Assembly: GCF_003226555.1 (NCBI RefSeq)
Contig: NZ_QKQS01000006.1
Location: forward strand, 1 to 64,000
Reading direction: 5' to 3'
DNA length: 64,000 bases
Source: Rhodopseudomonas palustris
Lineage (GTDB): Bacteria; Pseudomonadota; Alphaproteobacteria; Rhizobiales; Xanthobacteraceae
The first letter of the stretch is position 1. Each line of letters opens with the position of its first letter. The notes beneath the pieces are model-generated. The model had not been told where the DNA came from and made no database searches. It saw only the letters and a list, made by a program, of their open reading frames with translations. Below are positions 16,186-24,785 of the stretch, piece by piece. The position numbers and the translations under genes were made by a program.

Positions 16186-17358
16186 ATGCCCCGTTCCGAT
16201 CTCGCCGCGCCGGAGGACGCAGCCGGCGCCACGCTCGCCAATTGGCGCGAGCTGCCGTTCAGCCGCTGGTCGTTCCGCAACATCGAAGCGCTGATCCCGA
16301 CCGAACCAATTGCCAACGCGCCGGATAATATCTGGTCCCTGCCTACGGCACCGCGCGAGCTCACTGGCTTTCGCGTCCGCGCCCAGGGCGGCGAAATGCT
16401 CGACCGAGACGGTTTCCTCACCGCCACCGACACCGACGCGCTGGTCGTACTCAAGGACGGGGCAATCGCGTTCGAGGCCTATGCGAACGGCACCACCGCC
16501 ACGACACCGCACATCATCATGTCGGCGTCGAAATCGATCACCGGGCTGATCGCCGGGATCCTCAGCGAGCGCGGCCACCTGCAGCTCGACGCTGAGGTGA
16601 CGACACTGATTCCGGAAACGGCAGGCACCGCCTATCAGGGCGCGACGTTGCGGCAGATGCTCGACATGCGGACCGGCATTCTGATCGACCTCGACGCGCA
16701 GCGCGCCTATGCGGCCGCCGCCGGCTGGGATCCTGTGCCGCCGGATCGACCGCCGACCGACCTCAAGTCGTTCTACAGCAACCTGGCGATCAAGCCGCAG
16801 CCGCATGGCGGGCCGTTTCGCTACGTCTCAGCCAACACCGATCTACTCGGCTGGGCGATCGAACGCGCCACCGGCACCCGTTTCGCCCAGCTGGTTTCCG
16901 ATCTGTTGTGGCGCCCACTCGGGGCCGAGCAGCCGGCCTCGATCACCACCGACCGGCAGGGCCAGGCACGCACCACCGGCGGCTTCAGCATGGTGGCCCG
17001 CGATTTTGCCCGGATCGGACAGATGGTTCTCGACGACGGCCTGCGCGACGGGCGGTCGATCGTCCCGTCGTCATGGATCGACGATCTGTGGCGTGGCGGC
17101 GACCGGGATGCCTGGCGGCAGGGAGAATGGCAGAGGTTGTTTCCGTACCGGAATTTCAGCTACCGCGGCGGTTGGTACGTGATCCACGACGAACCGAAAG
17201 CGATGTTCGCGATGGGAATCCACGGCCAGAACCTGTTCGTCGATCCGGAGAGCCGACTGGTGATCGCCAAGCTGTCGTCGCAGGGAGCTGCAGTCGATAA
17301 CGCCGCCTGGGCGGTGACGCACCGTGCGCTGCCGGAATTCCGCCGCTGCCTCGGCTGA
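16186..17358 (+). CDS. Serine hydrolase, class C beta-lactamase/esterase family
   Basis: A 390-aa cytoplasmic penicillin-recognising-fold hydrolase with no signal peptide. The SxxK motif is S113-A-S-K116 (MSASKSITG) and the second motif is the tyrosine of FRYVSANTDLLGW. The C-terminal part contains GIHGQNLFVDPESRL in place of KTG, as in EstB and 6-aminohexanoate-dimer-hydrolase (NylB)-like enzymes. That pattern fits an esterase or amidase better than an antibiotic-degrading lactamase. The gene stands alone between brnTA and the small RNA locus. Confidence 0.85.
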   Translation: MPRSDLAAPEDAAGATLANWRELPFSRWSFRNIEALIPTEPIANAPDNIWSLPTAPRELTGFRVRAQGGEMLDRDGFLTATDTDALVVLKDGAIAFEAYANGTTATTPHIIMSASKSITGLIAGILSERGHLQLDAEVTTLIPETAGTAYQGATLRQMLDMRTGILIDLDAQRAYAAAAGWDPVPPDRPPTDLKSFYSNLAIKPQPHGGPFRYVSANTDLLGWAIERATGTRFAQLVSDLLWRPLGAEQPASITTDRQGQARTTGGFSMVARDFARIGQMVLDDGLRDGRSIVPSSWIDDLWRGGDRDAWRQGEWQRLFPYRNFSYRGGWYVIHDEPKAMFAMGIHGQNLFVDPESRLVIAKLSSQGAAVDNAAWAVTHRALPEFRRCLG

Positions 17359-17440
17359 GCGGCATTCTCGATCAGTTCGAGCTGCTGCCCCGAGATCCGG
17401 CAGCCGCCCCCGATCGGAATTCCAATGGCGATCCGACGAC

Positions 17441-17550
17441 AAAGAAAGAGGCCCGGTCGCCAATCGGCGCCCGGGCCCAAGTCTAGGGAGGAAACGCCCC
17501 AAGGAAGGGGACCGCGACGAACCGCATCGCGGATGTTCAGTATGTGACAC
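17441..17550 (-). ncRNA. Probable alpha-r8 / suhB (MmgR-like) trans-acting small RNA
   Basis: Intergenic minus-strand element. Reading the RNA 5' to 3': a stem-loop region (GCGATGCGG..CCGCGGT-type pairing, 17510-17535), a C-rich unpaired stretch with UCCUCCC at 17486-17492, then AGACUUGG leading into a strong hairpin (17450-17477; arms GGCCCGG/CCGGGCC with an inner CGCC/GGCG stem) and a U-rich tail (UCUUUCUUU). The anti-Shine-Dalgarno UCCUCCC before a GC-rich terminator matches my memory of the alphaproteobacterial alpha-r8/suhB family, which represses mRNAs with Hfq. The 5' end is not determined; no convincing promoter was picked. Confidence 0.6.
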
Positions 17551-17670
17551 ACTTGCCGCGTGTATTCTATCTGGGCAAATCCCGAGTCCGGGAATGCCCC
17601 GATCGTAGTTTTACGGATGCGACCGTGCCCTGCACAGCAGCAATCGCGGACCGGCCGGGCTGGCCGCAGG

Positions 17671-18963
17671 TCAGGCCACAACCTTGTCGAGCAGGTCGAT
17701 CAGATGCGGCTTGCCGTCGGCGACGATCTTCACCTTGGCGGCCAGTTCCGGATTGTCCGCGAAGAACGCGACCAACCCCTGCTCCTCCGCCGACCAGTCC
17801 GGCCGCACACCGCCCTTCGGCGGCTTGGCCCGGTTCGCCTCCTTTGCCTGCTGCTTGGTCCAGTCGGCCTCGCGCGCGGCATCGATCTCCTCAATTGGAT
17901 AGGTCAGATGGATCGTGTAGTCGTCGTCGACACCGCGCGCATCGAGCAGCATCTGCAAGGTGGCGCGCTCTGGATTGCCGTGGTCGCCGTTACCGGAAAA
18001 CACGTAGTGATCGGCCGTGACCCGTTCGAAGAACGACGTCTCCATATTGTTGTCGCTGCCGTGGTGCGGCACTTTGAGAATGTCGACGTGCAGCGTCTCC
18101 CCCTCCGCCAGCTTGCCGGCCATCTCGAGCCCTTCGATGATCTTGTCGCCGCGGGCGTCGCCGGTCAGCAGCATGGTCTTGCCGCCGCATTCGGCCAGCA
18201 AAACGATGCTCGACAGGTTTGGCACTGATTTGTCGACGAACGCAGCCAGCATCGCCGACGCAGTCGGTCTGGTGCCTTCGCTCTTGCGCCGCCGCAGCCA
18301 TTGATCGTGCAAGTCCTGCAGGGCTTGCAGCTCTTTCTGCATCGGGCCGGCGACGGTGATGGACACGCAATTGAGATCGACCGGCGCAACCTCCGGCGCG
18401 GTGAGGATCAGCTTGCCCTTGAACTTGTGGTTCGGCTTCCAGCCGAGATCGGCAGCGTCGTCGCGCAGGGTCCGCCCTTGCGGCACGCTGGCGAGCACGG
18501 CCTGCGCCGCGGCTTCCTCCTCGTTGTCGCCGACCTCGACGCCCGCGAACAGATTGGCGTCGGCGCCGGCCAGGATCGAGGCGGTGCCGAAGCCGCTCGT
18601 CAGTTCGTCCGGCTTAGTCGACAGCAGATCGTCGAAACTGTTGTGCCACAGGCTGGTGACGGCGAGCCGGAGACCGGCCGCCCGTCTGCGCTGCTCGTGG
18701 GTCAGATCGAGGATGCCGCGAATATGGTCGTCGTCGATATGGCTGACCAGCACGACGTCGACCGGCAGCGGATCGGCGGTGTCGAGCAGCCCGGCGCGCT
18801 CGCGCGCTGCCCGCAGCTTCTGCAGCCGCGGCTCAAGCGACTGCGCGTACACCGTTGCCGGTCCGCCGTCGATCAGCATCACCCGCGGCCTGTCCTCGGT
18901 GCCGTAATGCAGCATCAGGCAATCGCCCTGCCTTGCTCTCAGCACATCCAGACTGAAATACAT
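17671..18963 (-). CDS. ComEC-like metallo-beta-lactamase-fold protein (third gene of patatin-subtilase-MBL operon)
   Basis: A 430-aa soluble MBL-fold hydrolase without signal peptide. The metal motif is S-H75-I-D-D-D79-H80, the variant of HxHxDH with the second His replaced, as in ComEC/Rec2-type domains. LLTGDARGDK and VPHHGSDNN (about residues 270-305) supply further ligands. An insertion with acidic and helical sequence lies between the motifs. ComEC-like MBL domains are known or proposed phosphodiesterases/nucleases, so a nucleic-acid or nucleotide substrate is plausible. The start MYFSLD follows the subtilase stop by 26 bp. The open frame extends much further upstream, but that part overlaps the subtilase. 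Confidence 0.8.
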   Translation of the reverse strand: MYFSLDVLRARQGDCLMLHYGTEDRPRVMLIDGGPATVYAQSLEPRLQKLRAARERAGLLDTADPLPVDVVLVSHIDDDHIRGILDLTHEQRRRAAGLRLAVTSLWHNSFDDLLSTKPDELTSGFGTASILAGADANLFAGVEVGDNEEEAAAQAVLASVPQGRTLRDDAADLGWKPNHKFKGKLILTAPEVAPVDLNCVSITVAGPMQKELQALQDLHDQWLRRRKSEGTRPTASAMLAAFVDKSVPNLSSIVLLAECGGKTMLLTGDARGDKIIEGLEMAGKLAEGETLHVDILKVPHHGSDNNMETSFFERVTADHYVFSGNGDHGNPERATLQMLLDARGVDDDYTIHLTYPIEEIDAAREADWTKQQAKEANRAKPPKGGVRPDWSAEEQGLVAFFADNPELAAKVKIVADGKPHLIDLLDKVVA

Positions 18964-18989
18964 CACCCTGCTCCTACGCGTCGGTGCCT

Positions 18990-21026
18990 TCAGATCGACT
19001 GGAATGCACGCAGAACGTCCAGCATGCCGTGCCCCTGGAAGCTGCGTTCGCGGCCGAGATCGGTGGCGCTGGCGCAGAGGATTTGCTTCACCCGCCGCGG
19101 CTGGCCGATCAGTTCCTCGTAGCGCGCCAGCAGCATCGCGGCTGCGCCGCTGACATGCGGCGCCGCCATGCTGGTGCCGGACTCCGGCGCCCATCCGTGG
19201 TTCAGCACGGTGGAGTAGACCCGCTCTCCCGGCGCCACCAGATCGGGCTTCAGACGACCGTCGCCGGTCGGGCCGCGGCTGGAGAAAAAGCTGATGCCGT
19301 AGGTCTGCGGCCAATTGCCGTGAGTCGAGCCGACGGTGATGACGCCATCGCCATTGCCGGGATCGGTGATGCTGAAGGCGGCGTAGTTCTCGAACGGACC
19401 GTCGACGGTCTGGAACTTCTGAAAACCACGATTGCCCGCCGCAGCCACCACGACGACGCCACTCTCCACCAGCCGTTCGCATTCGTTGCACACCGGCGTC
19501 CGGCCGCAGGCGTAGTTGCGGACGTTGTGCGGAATCGAGAGGCTGAGATTGACGCCGTGCACGGTGATGTAGTTGTGCCGCTCGTTGATGTAGCGGATGT
19601 ACTGCAACGCCGCGATCACCGCGAATTCGGTGTCGGCCGCGGTCTTCCCCAGCACACGGAAGTCGTACAGCCGGATATCCGGGCACATGCCGTTATAGGC
19701 CGAGCCGACGAGATCGCCGTCGGCGCCGATGATGCCGGCAACGTGAGTGCCGTGCGGATTGGTCGGCGGTGGCGGATCTTTCAGCGTGATCAGCTTCTCG
19801 ACGTCGCCCCAATTGATCGGCCGCCGGTTCTCGGCGTCGGCAGCGACCTGCTTGAGATATTTCTGCGTCGCCTCGAACGACAGGCCGGTGGTTCGCGCGA
19901 TGCGATCGACCTCGGTCGGCCCGACATCGTCGACCTCGCTGGTGACGATCTCGCGGATCCGGGTGAAATCGAAGGTCTTCTTCACCCGGCTCGTATAAAC
20001 TGGATTGTTCGGATCGGTCGTCGCCAGTTCATCGATCATTTGCAACGCTGGATGGCTGCCGTCGATCCCGGAATCGATCACACCCCAGACGATCCGGTCG
20101 CACATCACCCGGAACAGCGACTGTGCCGCGTCGGCCTTCACTGCAGGGACCGAGCGATCGAGCGCGGTGTCGGCGCGGCGGTTCAGCGACACCTGGAAGA
20201 TGTACCCCTCGGCCAGTGCGTCACCGGCGAGTTCGCCTATCTCGGAGCTCTTGCGCACCAGTTCGGCGAGATCCTCCTCGACCTTGGGATAGGCCTTGAA
20301 GATCTCATCGACGATCTCGGCGGCAAACGGCGCATACTGCGCGAAGGCCAGATCCTCGTCGAGTTCGGGCAAGTTGAGCAGCGTCGCGGCGCTGCCTGTC
20401 GCCTGCCCCGGCAGTTGATCTTCGGCACGCCGCTCGCGCTTGCCAATCCAGAAGATCAACCCGGCGAGCGCGATATAGCGTTCGAGCGATGAGTAGTTGT
20501 CGCGCTCGACATTGATCCCTGCCTTGCGGGTGGCGCCGGGCGGCGTCTGCAGCAGCTTGATCAGCGCCGCCCGGCGCTCCTCGACCTGTTTGATCCGGCC
20601 GGCGCCCTGCTGCTGCCGCCACCACAGCGTCAGCGGCACCAGGATGCACAGCACTTCGTCGAAATACAGCTCGGCTGCGACCAGCCCCTGCAGATAAGCG
20701 ATCTTGGCGGATTCGAGCCGGCGCGACAGTTGCGCATCGACCATCTCGTTGCGCGATCTGTTCCAGATCGGCCGTCCAAGCCGGATCATGCTGGCGACGT
20801 CGGCGGCCGTCGCCTTGAAGTGCGGGGTGATCAGCACGTCCTGACGCGCGCCGGGATCGAGCGCATAGGCGGCCCAGACATCGCCGAGCAGCGGCGAATC
20901 CTGCAAGACCCGGCGATCGTCGGCGGGGCCGAGCAGGATGGTCTCGACGATCTCGCCGGGCAGCGAGAACTGCTTAGGCCGGCCGTCATCGCCGCTCGGC
21001 CATGAGGACACGTCGCTCCGCGCCAT
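18990..21026 (-). CDS. Cytoplasmic subtilisin-like serine protease (S8)
   Basis: A 678-aa S8 peptidase with an intact triad: Asp318 (VIDSGIDGSHP), His425 (NPHGTHVAG), oxyanion Asn532 (AAGNRG) and Ser619 (SGTSMAAPHVSG). There is no signal peptide, propeptide or membrane segment. Instead about 310 residues precede the catalytic domain, helical and without a family I recognise, possibly a regulatory or partner-binding region. Insertions lie between the Asp and His motifs (about residues 330-420). The ATG (MARSDV) is chosen because GGGAGAG precedes it; an ATG 11 codons earlier is weaker. Middle gene of the operon; intracellular location fits a controlled protease acting on cytoplasmic targets. 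Confidence 0.88.
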   Translation of the reverse strand: MARSDVSSWPSGDDGRPKQFSLPGEIVETILLGPADDRRVLQDSPLLGDVWAAYALDPGARQDVLITPHFKATAADVASMIRLGRPIWNRSRNEMVDAQLSRRLESAKIAYLQGLVAAELYFDEVLCILVPLTLWWRQQQGAGRIKQVEERRAALIKLLQTPPGATRKAGINVERDNYSSLERYIALAGLIFWIGKRERRAEDQLPGQATGSAATLLNLPELDEDLAFAQYAPFAAEIVDEIFKAYPKVEEDLAELVRKSSEIGELAGDALAEGYIFQVSLNRRADTALDRSVPAVKADAAQSLFRVMCDRIVWGVIDSGIDGSHPALQMIDELATTDPNNPVYTSRVKKTFDFTRIREIVTSEVDDVGPTEVDRIARTTGLSFEATQKYLKQVAADAENRRPINWGDVEKLITLKDPPPPTNPHGTHVAGIIGADGDLVGSAYNGMCPDIRLYDFRVLGKTAADTEFAVIAALQYIRYINERHNYITVHGVNLSLSIPHNVRNYACGRTPVCNECERLVESGVVVVAAAGNRGFQKFQTVDGPFENYAAFSITDPGNGDGVITVGSTHGNWPQTYGISFFSSRGPTGDGRLKPDLVAPGERVYSTVLNHGWAPESGTSMAAPHVSGAAAMLLARYEELIGQPRRVKQILCASATDLGRERSFQGHGMLDVLRAFQSI

Positions 21027-21095
21027 TGCTTCTCTCCCGGAAAACGAGGCGACCAGCATCCGTCCGTGCGCTGAGCCGGCACGACCGCCCCGATC

Positions 21096-22235
21096 TCACA
21101 CGCCCGATTGCGGATAAGGAAACTGTTTCGGCGCCGGCAACCCGGCATCGACGTGTTTCCGCAGCGCCGCGTCGCACACCGCGTAGCCCCAATTGATCAG
21201 CCGATCCTGGGTGACGTCGTCGAGCCGCTTCAGGCGGGTCGCGATCTCGGCGAGCTGCATGGTGCGGATGTGCGGGCACGGCAGCGCGTCGGAGAGCTGA
21301 TAGTCGGTGATGTCGGTGCGGATGCCCCAATAGGCGCCGCGCCGCACATGCGATTTGAACGAGTCGATCAGTTGCCGCTTGCGCAACGAGCGGACCTGAT
21401 TGTCGACCAGATTGAGCACACGATAGGAGTGCTGTGCCCAATCGGTCGCCGGCTCTTCCTCGGCAGCGACTTGGCCGCCGGCATCGCTGACCAGCACGGT
21501 CGTATAGCGCTTCCACGCCGTCTCGAGCCCGAGATTGTCGTAGACCCCGCCATCGGTCAGAAACACCCGGCTGGTGAACGGCTCGCGTTGCAGATCGTCG
21601 CCGGAATTCGGCGTGAATTTGGTCGGATCGAGCCGGAGCTGGAACGGCGACAGTACCGGCGGAAACGCCGACGACGCCGTCACCGCCTGCGCCAACGTCA
21701 CCGTTGGATTCCGCACTTCGCCGACCCGATAGTCGCGCATATAGGGCTTGGCGAACCGCCACAGCACGCCCGACTGCACATTGGTGGCGTTGATGACGAA
21801 GCGCGGCGCGTCCGGCAGATCCTGCAGCGTGGCGCCGTGAAACAGCCCGTTGTCGTAGGCCTTGGCGATCTCGTCGCCGATCGACACGCCGGGCAGCGCG
21901 ATCCCCCACAGGATCGATCCCGCATCGATGGTTTCGCCCGCGAAGGCGCGCAGCGGCGCCACCACCTCCCCCACGAACTCCGTCGTGGTGCTGCCCGCCG
22001 CAAAACTCAATGCCGGCCATTTCAACGCCAGCAGGCCGGCCGTGATCGAACCGCCCGATACGCTGGAAATCCGTTTGACGGTCTTCAGGATGCCGGCTTC
22101 GTGCAGCCGCCACAGCACGCCGACATGAAACACCATCGCGCGGTAGCCGCCACCGGACAGGCACAGCGCGATGCCGTCCTCGAGCTTCGGTGCGACGATT
22201 TCAGTCGGAACACGTCCTACAGGAGAGTCGGTCAT
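21096..22235 (-). CDS. Patatin-like phospholipase
   Basis: A 379-aa patatin-fold lipid hydrolase, first gene of the operon. The oxyanion loop is LSGGGYRA (residues 26-33). The nucleophile is probably Ser60 in a S-V-S60-G-G-S elbow, a cPLA2-like variant of GxSxG. The catalytic Asp lies in FLTDGGVYDNLG. No signal peptide, so it acts on the inner face of the membrane. Patatin effectors kill cells by degrading membrane lipids in several phage-defence systems (for example CBASS); no cyclase or sensor of that type is present here. GAGGGCAAGGG precedes the ATG. Confidence 0.87.
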   Translation of the reverse strand: MTDSPVGRVPTEIVAPKLEDGIALCLSGGGYRAMVFHVGVLWRLHEAGILKTVKRISSVSGGSITAGLLALKWPALSFAAGSTTTEFVGEVVAPLRAFAGETIDAGSILWGIALPGVSIGDEIAKAYDNGLFHGATLQDLPDAPRFVINATNVQSGVLWRFAKPYMRDYRVGEVRNPTVTLAQAVTASSAFPPVLSPFQLRLDPTKFTPNSGDDLQREPFTSRVFLTDGGVYDNLGLETAWKRYTTVLVSDAGGQVAAEEEPATDWAQHSYRVLNLVDNQVRSLRKRQLIDSFKSHVRRGAYWGIRTDITDYQLSDALPCPHIRTMQLAEIATRLKRLDDVTQDRLINWGYAVCDAALRKHVDAGLPAPKQFPYPQSGV

Positions 22236-22576
22236 GCCCTTGCCCTCACAAATCGGCTGGACGACCAGTCAGTTCAATTCCCGATGCGGCGCATGACGCG
22301 CCGACAATCCAACTATCAATCAAGCAGCAAAATACGACCTATGGTTGAACGCTAGCACCGCTCGATCCTGCTGTAAAGTAATCAGCTGCTAAGTGGCGCG
22401 TCGTCAGGTCGGGGTGCAACGCGTACACAAGCTGGACTTGACTGCTACCAGCGCACCGGCAAAGCTGGCAGAGGGAGGATGCGTCATTCTGCGCTTCGGT
22501 TCTCGATGCGCAGGCTGCGGATTGGTCCCCGATCGACCGATATCCGATCATGATGATCAGTCCGGAAGGCCGCTCG
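22236..22576. other. Divergent intergenic region, no gene recognised
   Basis: 341 bp between the divergent patatin and secreted-protein genes. The part near 22300-22345 is locally AT-rich (around CAATCAAGCAGCAAAATACG) and probably holds the patatin operon promoter. No clear -35/-10 pair, operator or RNA fold stood out. A 94-codon open frame across the region has no ribosome site and looks spurious. Confidence 0.4.
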
Positions 22577-23083
22577 ATGACGACAATCGCGACCCGATCC
22601 ATCATCCGTGCCGCGCTGCTGTCGGCCACGCTGGCATTCGCCGCATCGCCACACCTCGCCGTCGCCCAATCCGGTAGCGCCGGCGGCAGCATCGGCAACA
22701 CCGACAAGACGCTGTCCGGCTCCCGCAAGGTCGTCCGCGAGTCCGCCCCGCCGCGCCCGTCCCGCGCCAGCCGGTCCGAGCCCCGCGAGCGGCGCAGCAC
22801 AAGACGTAGCAGCGGCGGCGGCGACAATTTCGACGGCGCCTGGCTGGTCGCCAGCGTCGGCCGGCCGTGCGGTGCGGCTTCAGAGGCCGTGCTGATCAGC
22901 AGCGGACGGATCGTCGGGCAATACACGTCCGGACGGCTCGCCGCGAGCGGACAGGCCACCGGCTCCGGATCGTCCGGCGGGGTGAGCTGGACATCGTCGG
23001 GACGGTTCTCCGGCCGTCACGGCTCCGGCACGTTCCGGCGCTCCGACGGCTGCGTCGGCACCTGGACCGCATCCAAGCAGTAG
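22577..23083 (+). CDS. Small secreted protein of unknown function
   Basis: A 168-aa protein with a Sec signal peptide (MTTIATRSIIRAALLSATLA, cleavage near AVAQ), a basic S/R-rich linker (about residues 45-85) and a C-terminal glycine/serine-rich beta-type domain with two cysteines (GRPCG and DGCVG) that could form a disulfide. The domain resembles small Nitrobacteraceae periplasmic proteins of the GAW..V...G form; no named family. GGAAGG upstream decides the start over an ATG pair 27 nt earlier. It converges on the caspase-like gene with only 5 bp between stops. Confidence 0.65.
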   Translation: MTTIATRSIIRAALLSATLAFAASPHLAVAQSGSAGGSIGNTDKTLSGSRKVVRESAPPRPSRASRSEPRERRSTRRSSGGGDNFDGAWLVASVGRPCGAASEAVLISSGRIVGQYTSGRLAASGQATGSGSSGGVSWTSSGRFSGRHGSGTFRRSDGCVGTWTASKQ

Positions 23084-23088
23084 CCCCG

Positions 23089-24411
23089 TCAGCGGCCGGA
23101 GCCGTCGGCACAGACCGCGCCGATGATCCGGCATCCCTTGCCGGACTTCGCGCAGGAGCTCAGCGCCGCGTCCTTGGCGAGTTGCAGGCTCTCGCGGTCG
23201 AGCAGCGCCCAAGAGTCGCGCGAGACCGCAAACGCGCCGCAGCGCGAGCCGTAGAAGCTGAGTTCGACGGCGCACGGCGCCGAGCCACAGTTCGAGCGCG
23301 CGTCCGTCACCGCAGCCTTGCGGCTGCGATGATTCCAGGAGATGCCCCATTTCTCCTTGTCTGGATCGTAGACGATCGAGCCCCACGGCCGCAGATCGAC
23401 GGTCTCGCGCAACCGGTCGAGCAGCCCCTCGGTCGCCTCCCCGGTCTGCGGCAGTTCGGCCTTCTGCTGATACTTGGTGATGGCGCGGCGCAGGCCGTTG
23501 CTCGGGTCGGGCTGATCGGGATCGAAATTCAGCTCGTACAGCCGCTCGCGCAATTCGCGCAGCTCGACCGCGCCGGTCAGCATTGCCCGGTCGCGGTCGC
23601 TCCGCGGCTCGCTCAGCCGCGCCTCCTCGGTCGTGGCCGTCCCGGCCGGCTGCGGCGCGACGAAGTAGAACGTGCCGTCGATCGGCGACGACGACACCCA
23701 CGGCTGCTGCGCGCCGGCGGTCGCCCGCATCACCGCCAGGCCGACCTGGTTGAAGGTCTGAAAGATGTCGAGCCCGACGCGCCGCACCGTCGCCGACAGC
23801 GCACGCGTGTACGGGCTGTGGCCATCCGCGCCATCGAGCGCGACACTGCCGGGCTGGGTCGCATAGGAGATCAGCGTGCCGTCGGGCGCCCGCATCTGCG
23901 CCAGCCCGCCTCCGCCGGCGCGCAGCCCGCGCGCGCCGAACGGGTTGTTGCGGCAGGCATCGAGGACCACGATCTTCAGCCGCGTCCCCGCCCCCTGCAT
24001 CTGCCGCAGCACGACGTTGACGTCGACCATCTGAAAATCGACATCGGCCTCCCGCACCGGATTGGCGGCGACCGGCACCAGATAATTGGCGCCGCCGACC
24101 TGGACGCCATGGCCCGCATAATAGAACAGCGCGACGTCGGCGCCCTCGCTCTCCCGACCGAATGCCTGAATCGCGCTGTCGAGCGCTGGCTTGTCGAGAT
24201 CGAGCCGGGCGCCATCGCCGACCAGATCGAATCCGATCGCGCGCAGCGTGTCCGCCATCAGCGTCGCGTCGTGCTTGGGATTGTCCAGCCGCGCGACGTG
24301 CTGATAGCCGGAATTGCCGACCACCAATGCAACACGCTTGTCGGCGGCTGCTGGCGACTGCCACAGCGCCGCCACCACTATCAGCGCAACCCCGGTCGCG
24401 ATCCGCCCCAT
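23089..24411 (-). CDS. Exported caspase-family (C14) protein with DUF4189-like C-terminus
   Basis: A 440-aa protein starting with a Sec signal peptide (MGRIATGVALIVVAALWQSPAAA), so the caspase fold is periplasmic. The dyad is intact: His in FYYAGHGVQ and Cys in IVLDACRNNP. The p20-like domain covers about residues 25-250. A helical linker is followed by a cysteine-rich C-terminal domain of about 110 residues with paired repeats (SNCGSAPC..VELSF, SSCAKSGKGCRIIG) that match DUF4189. The start is placed inside a longer frame because only this ATG gives a signal peptide. Such orthocaspase-like proteins are common in Rhizobiales; the substrate is unknown. Confidence 0.85.
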   Translation of the reverse strand: MGRIATGVALIVVAALWQSPAAADKRVALVVGNSGYQHVARLDNPKHDATLMADTLRAIGFDLVGDGARLDLDKPALDSAIQAFGRESEGADVALFYYAGHGVQVGGANYLVPVAANPVREADVDFQMVDVNVVLRQMQGAGTRLKIVVLDACRNNPFGARGLRAGGGGLAQMRAPDGTLISYATQPGSVALDGADGHSPYTRALSATVRRVGLDIFQTFNQVGLAVMRATAGAQQPWVSSSPIDGTFYFVAPQPAGTATTEEARLSEPRSDRDRAMLTGAVELRELRERLYELNFDPDQPDPSNGLRRAITKYQQKAELPQTGEATEGLLDRLRETVDLRPWGSIVYDPDKEKWGISWNHRSRKAAVTDARSNCGSAPCAVELSFYGSRCGAFAVSRDSWALLDRESLQLAKDAALSSCAKSGKGCRIIGAVCADGSGR

Positions 24412-24785
24412 GCCAGATCCGTTCAGCCCCGCTTTGAACCGCAGCCTACCCGGATTCCACGACGTGGCAAAAGCCAGTTTCGTCCGCATGTTACCAAGCT
24501 CGGCTCTGAGGACGGTCTCTGCAACGTCGTCGAGCGCCGATATCCCCGAGCCGGCAGCGCTTGATTGGAGCGATTCAAAAAGACGAACCGCTCGGCCCGT
24601 CGCTGTCGCCACGCACCGCTCGCTTCAATGAAATCAAGGCGATGATCCGCCGTGACGATCACTGCCGCGTTCTGGCTCGATGATCTTCAATCAATTCCAA
24701 ACTGGCTTCGCGCAATAGCTTTGCAACAGCGTTGATACACGCGGCGGCATTCGAATACTCCCCTGCCTCGACTTGGGGGTGAGCG
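24412..24785. other. Divergent intergenic region upstream of iron-uptake operon
   Basis: 374 bp between the caspase-like gene and the TonB-dependent receptor. A weak promoter candidate for the receptor is TTGATA (24732-24737), 17 bp, ATACTC (24755-24760). I see no palindrome that clearly matches a Fur, Irr (ICE) or RirA box. A GGGGGTGAG ribosome site precedes the receptor ATG. Confidence 0.35.

Noticed and set aside
18964-19686. N-terminal extension of the MBL gene to about 671 residues
   Set aside because: The extension overlaps the subtilase catalytic region in another frame and is low-complexity arginine-rich sequence; MYFSLD at 18963 starts the MBL fold after a normal intergenic gap.
22393-22677. 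94-codon open frame between patatin and the secreted protein
   Set aside because: No ribosome site, overlaps the secreted protein's signal peptide region in another frame, and has biased composition.
23089-24411. Caspase-like gene as a fourth member of the patatin-subtilase-MBL system
   Set aside because: It has a Sec signal peptide and is separated by a 341-bp divergent region and an opposite-strand gene, so it is unlikely to act with the cytoplasmic trio.
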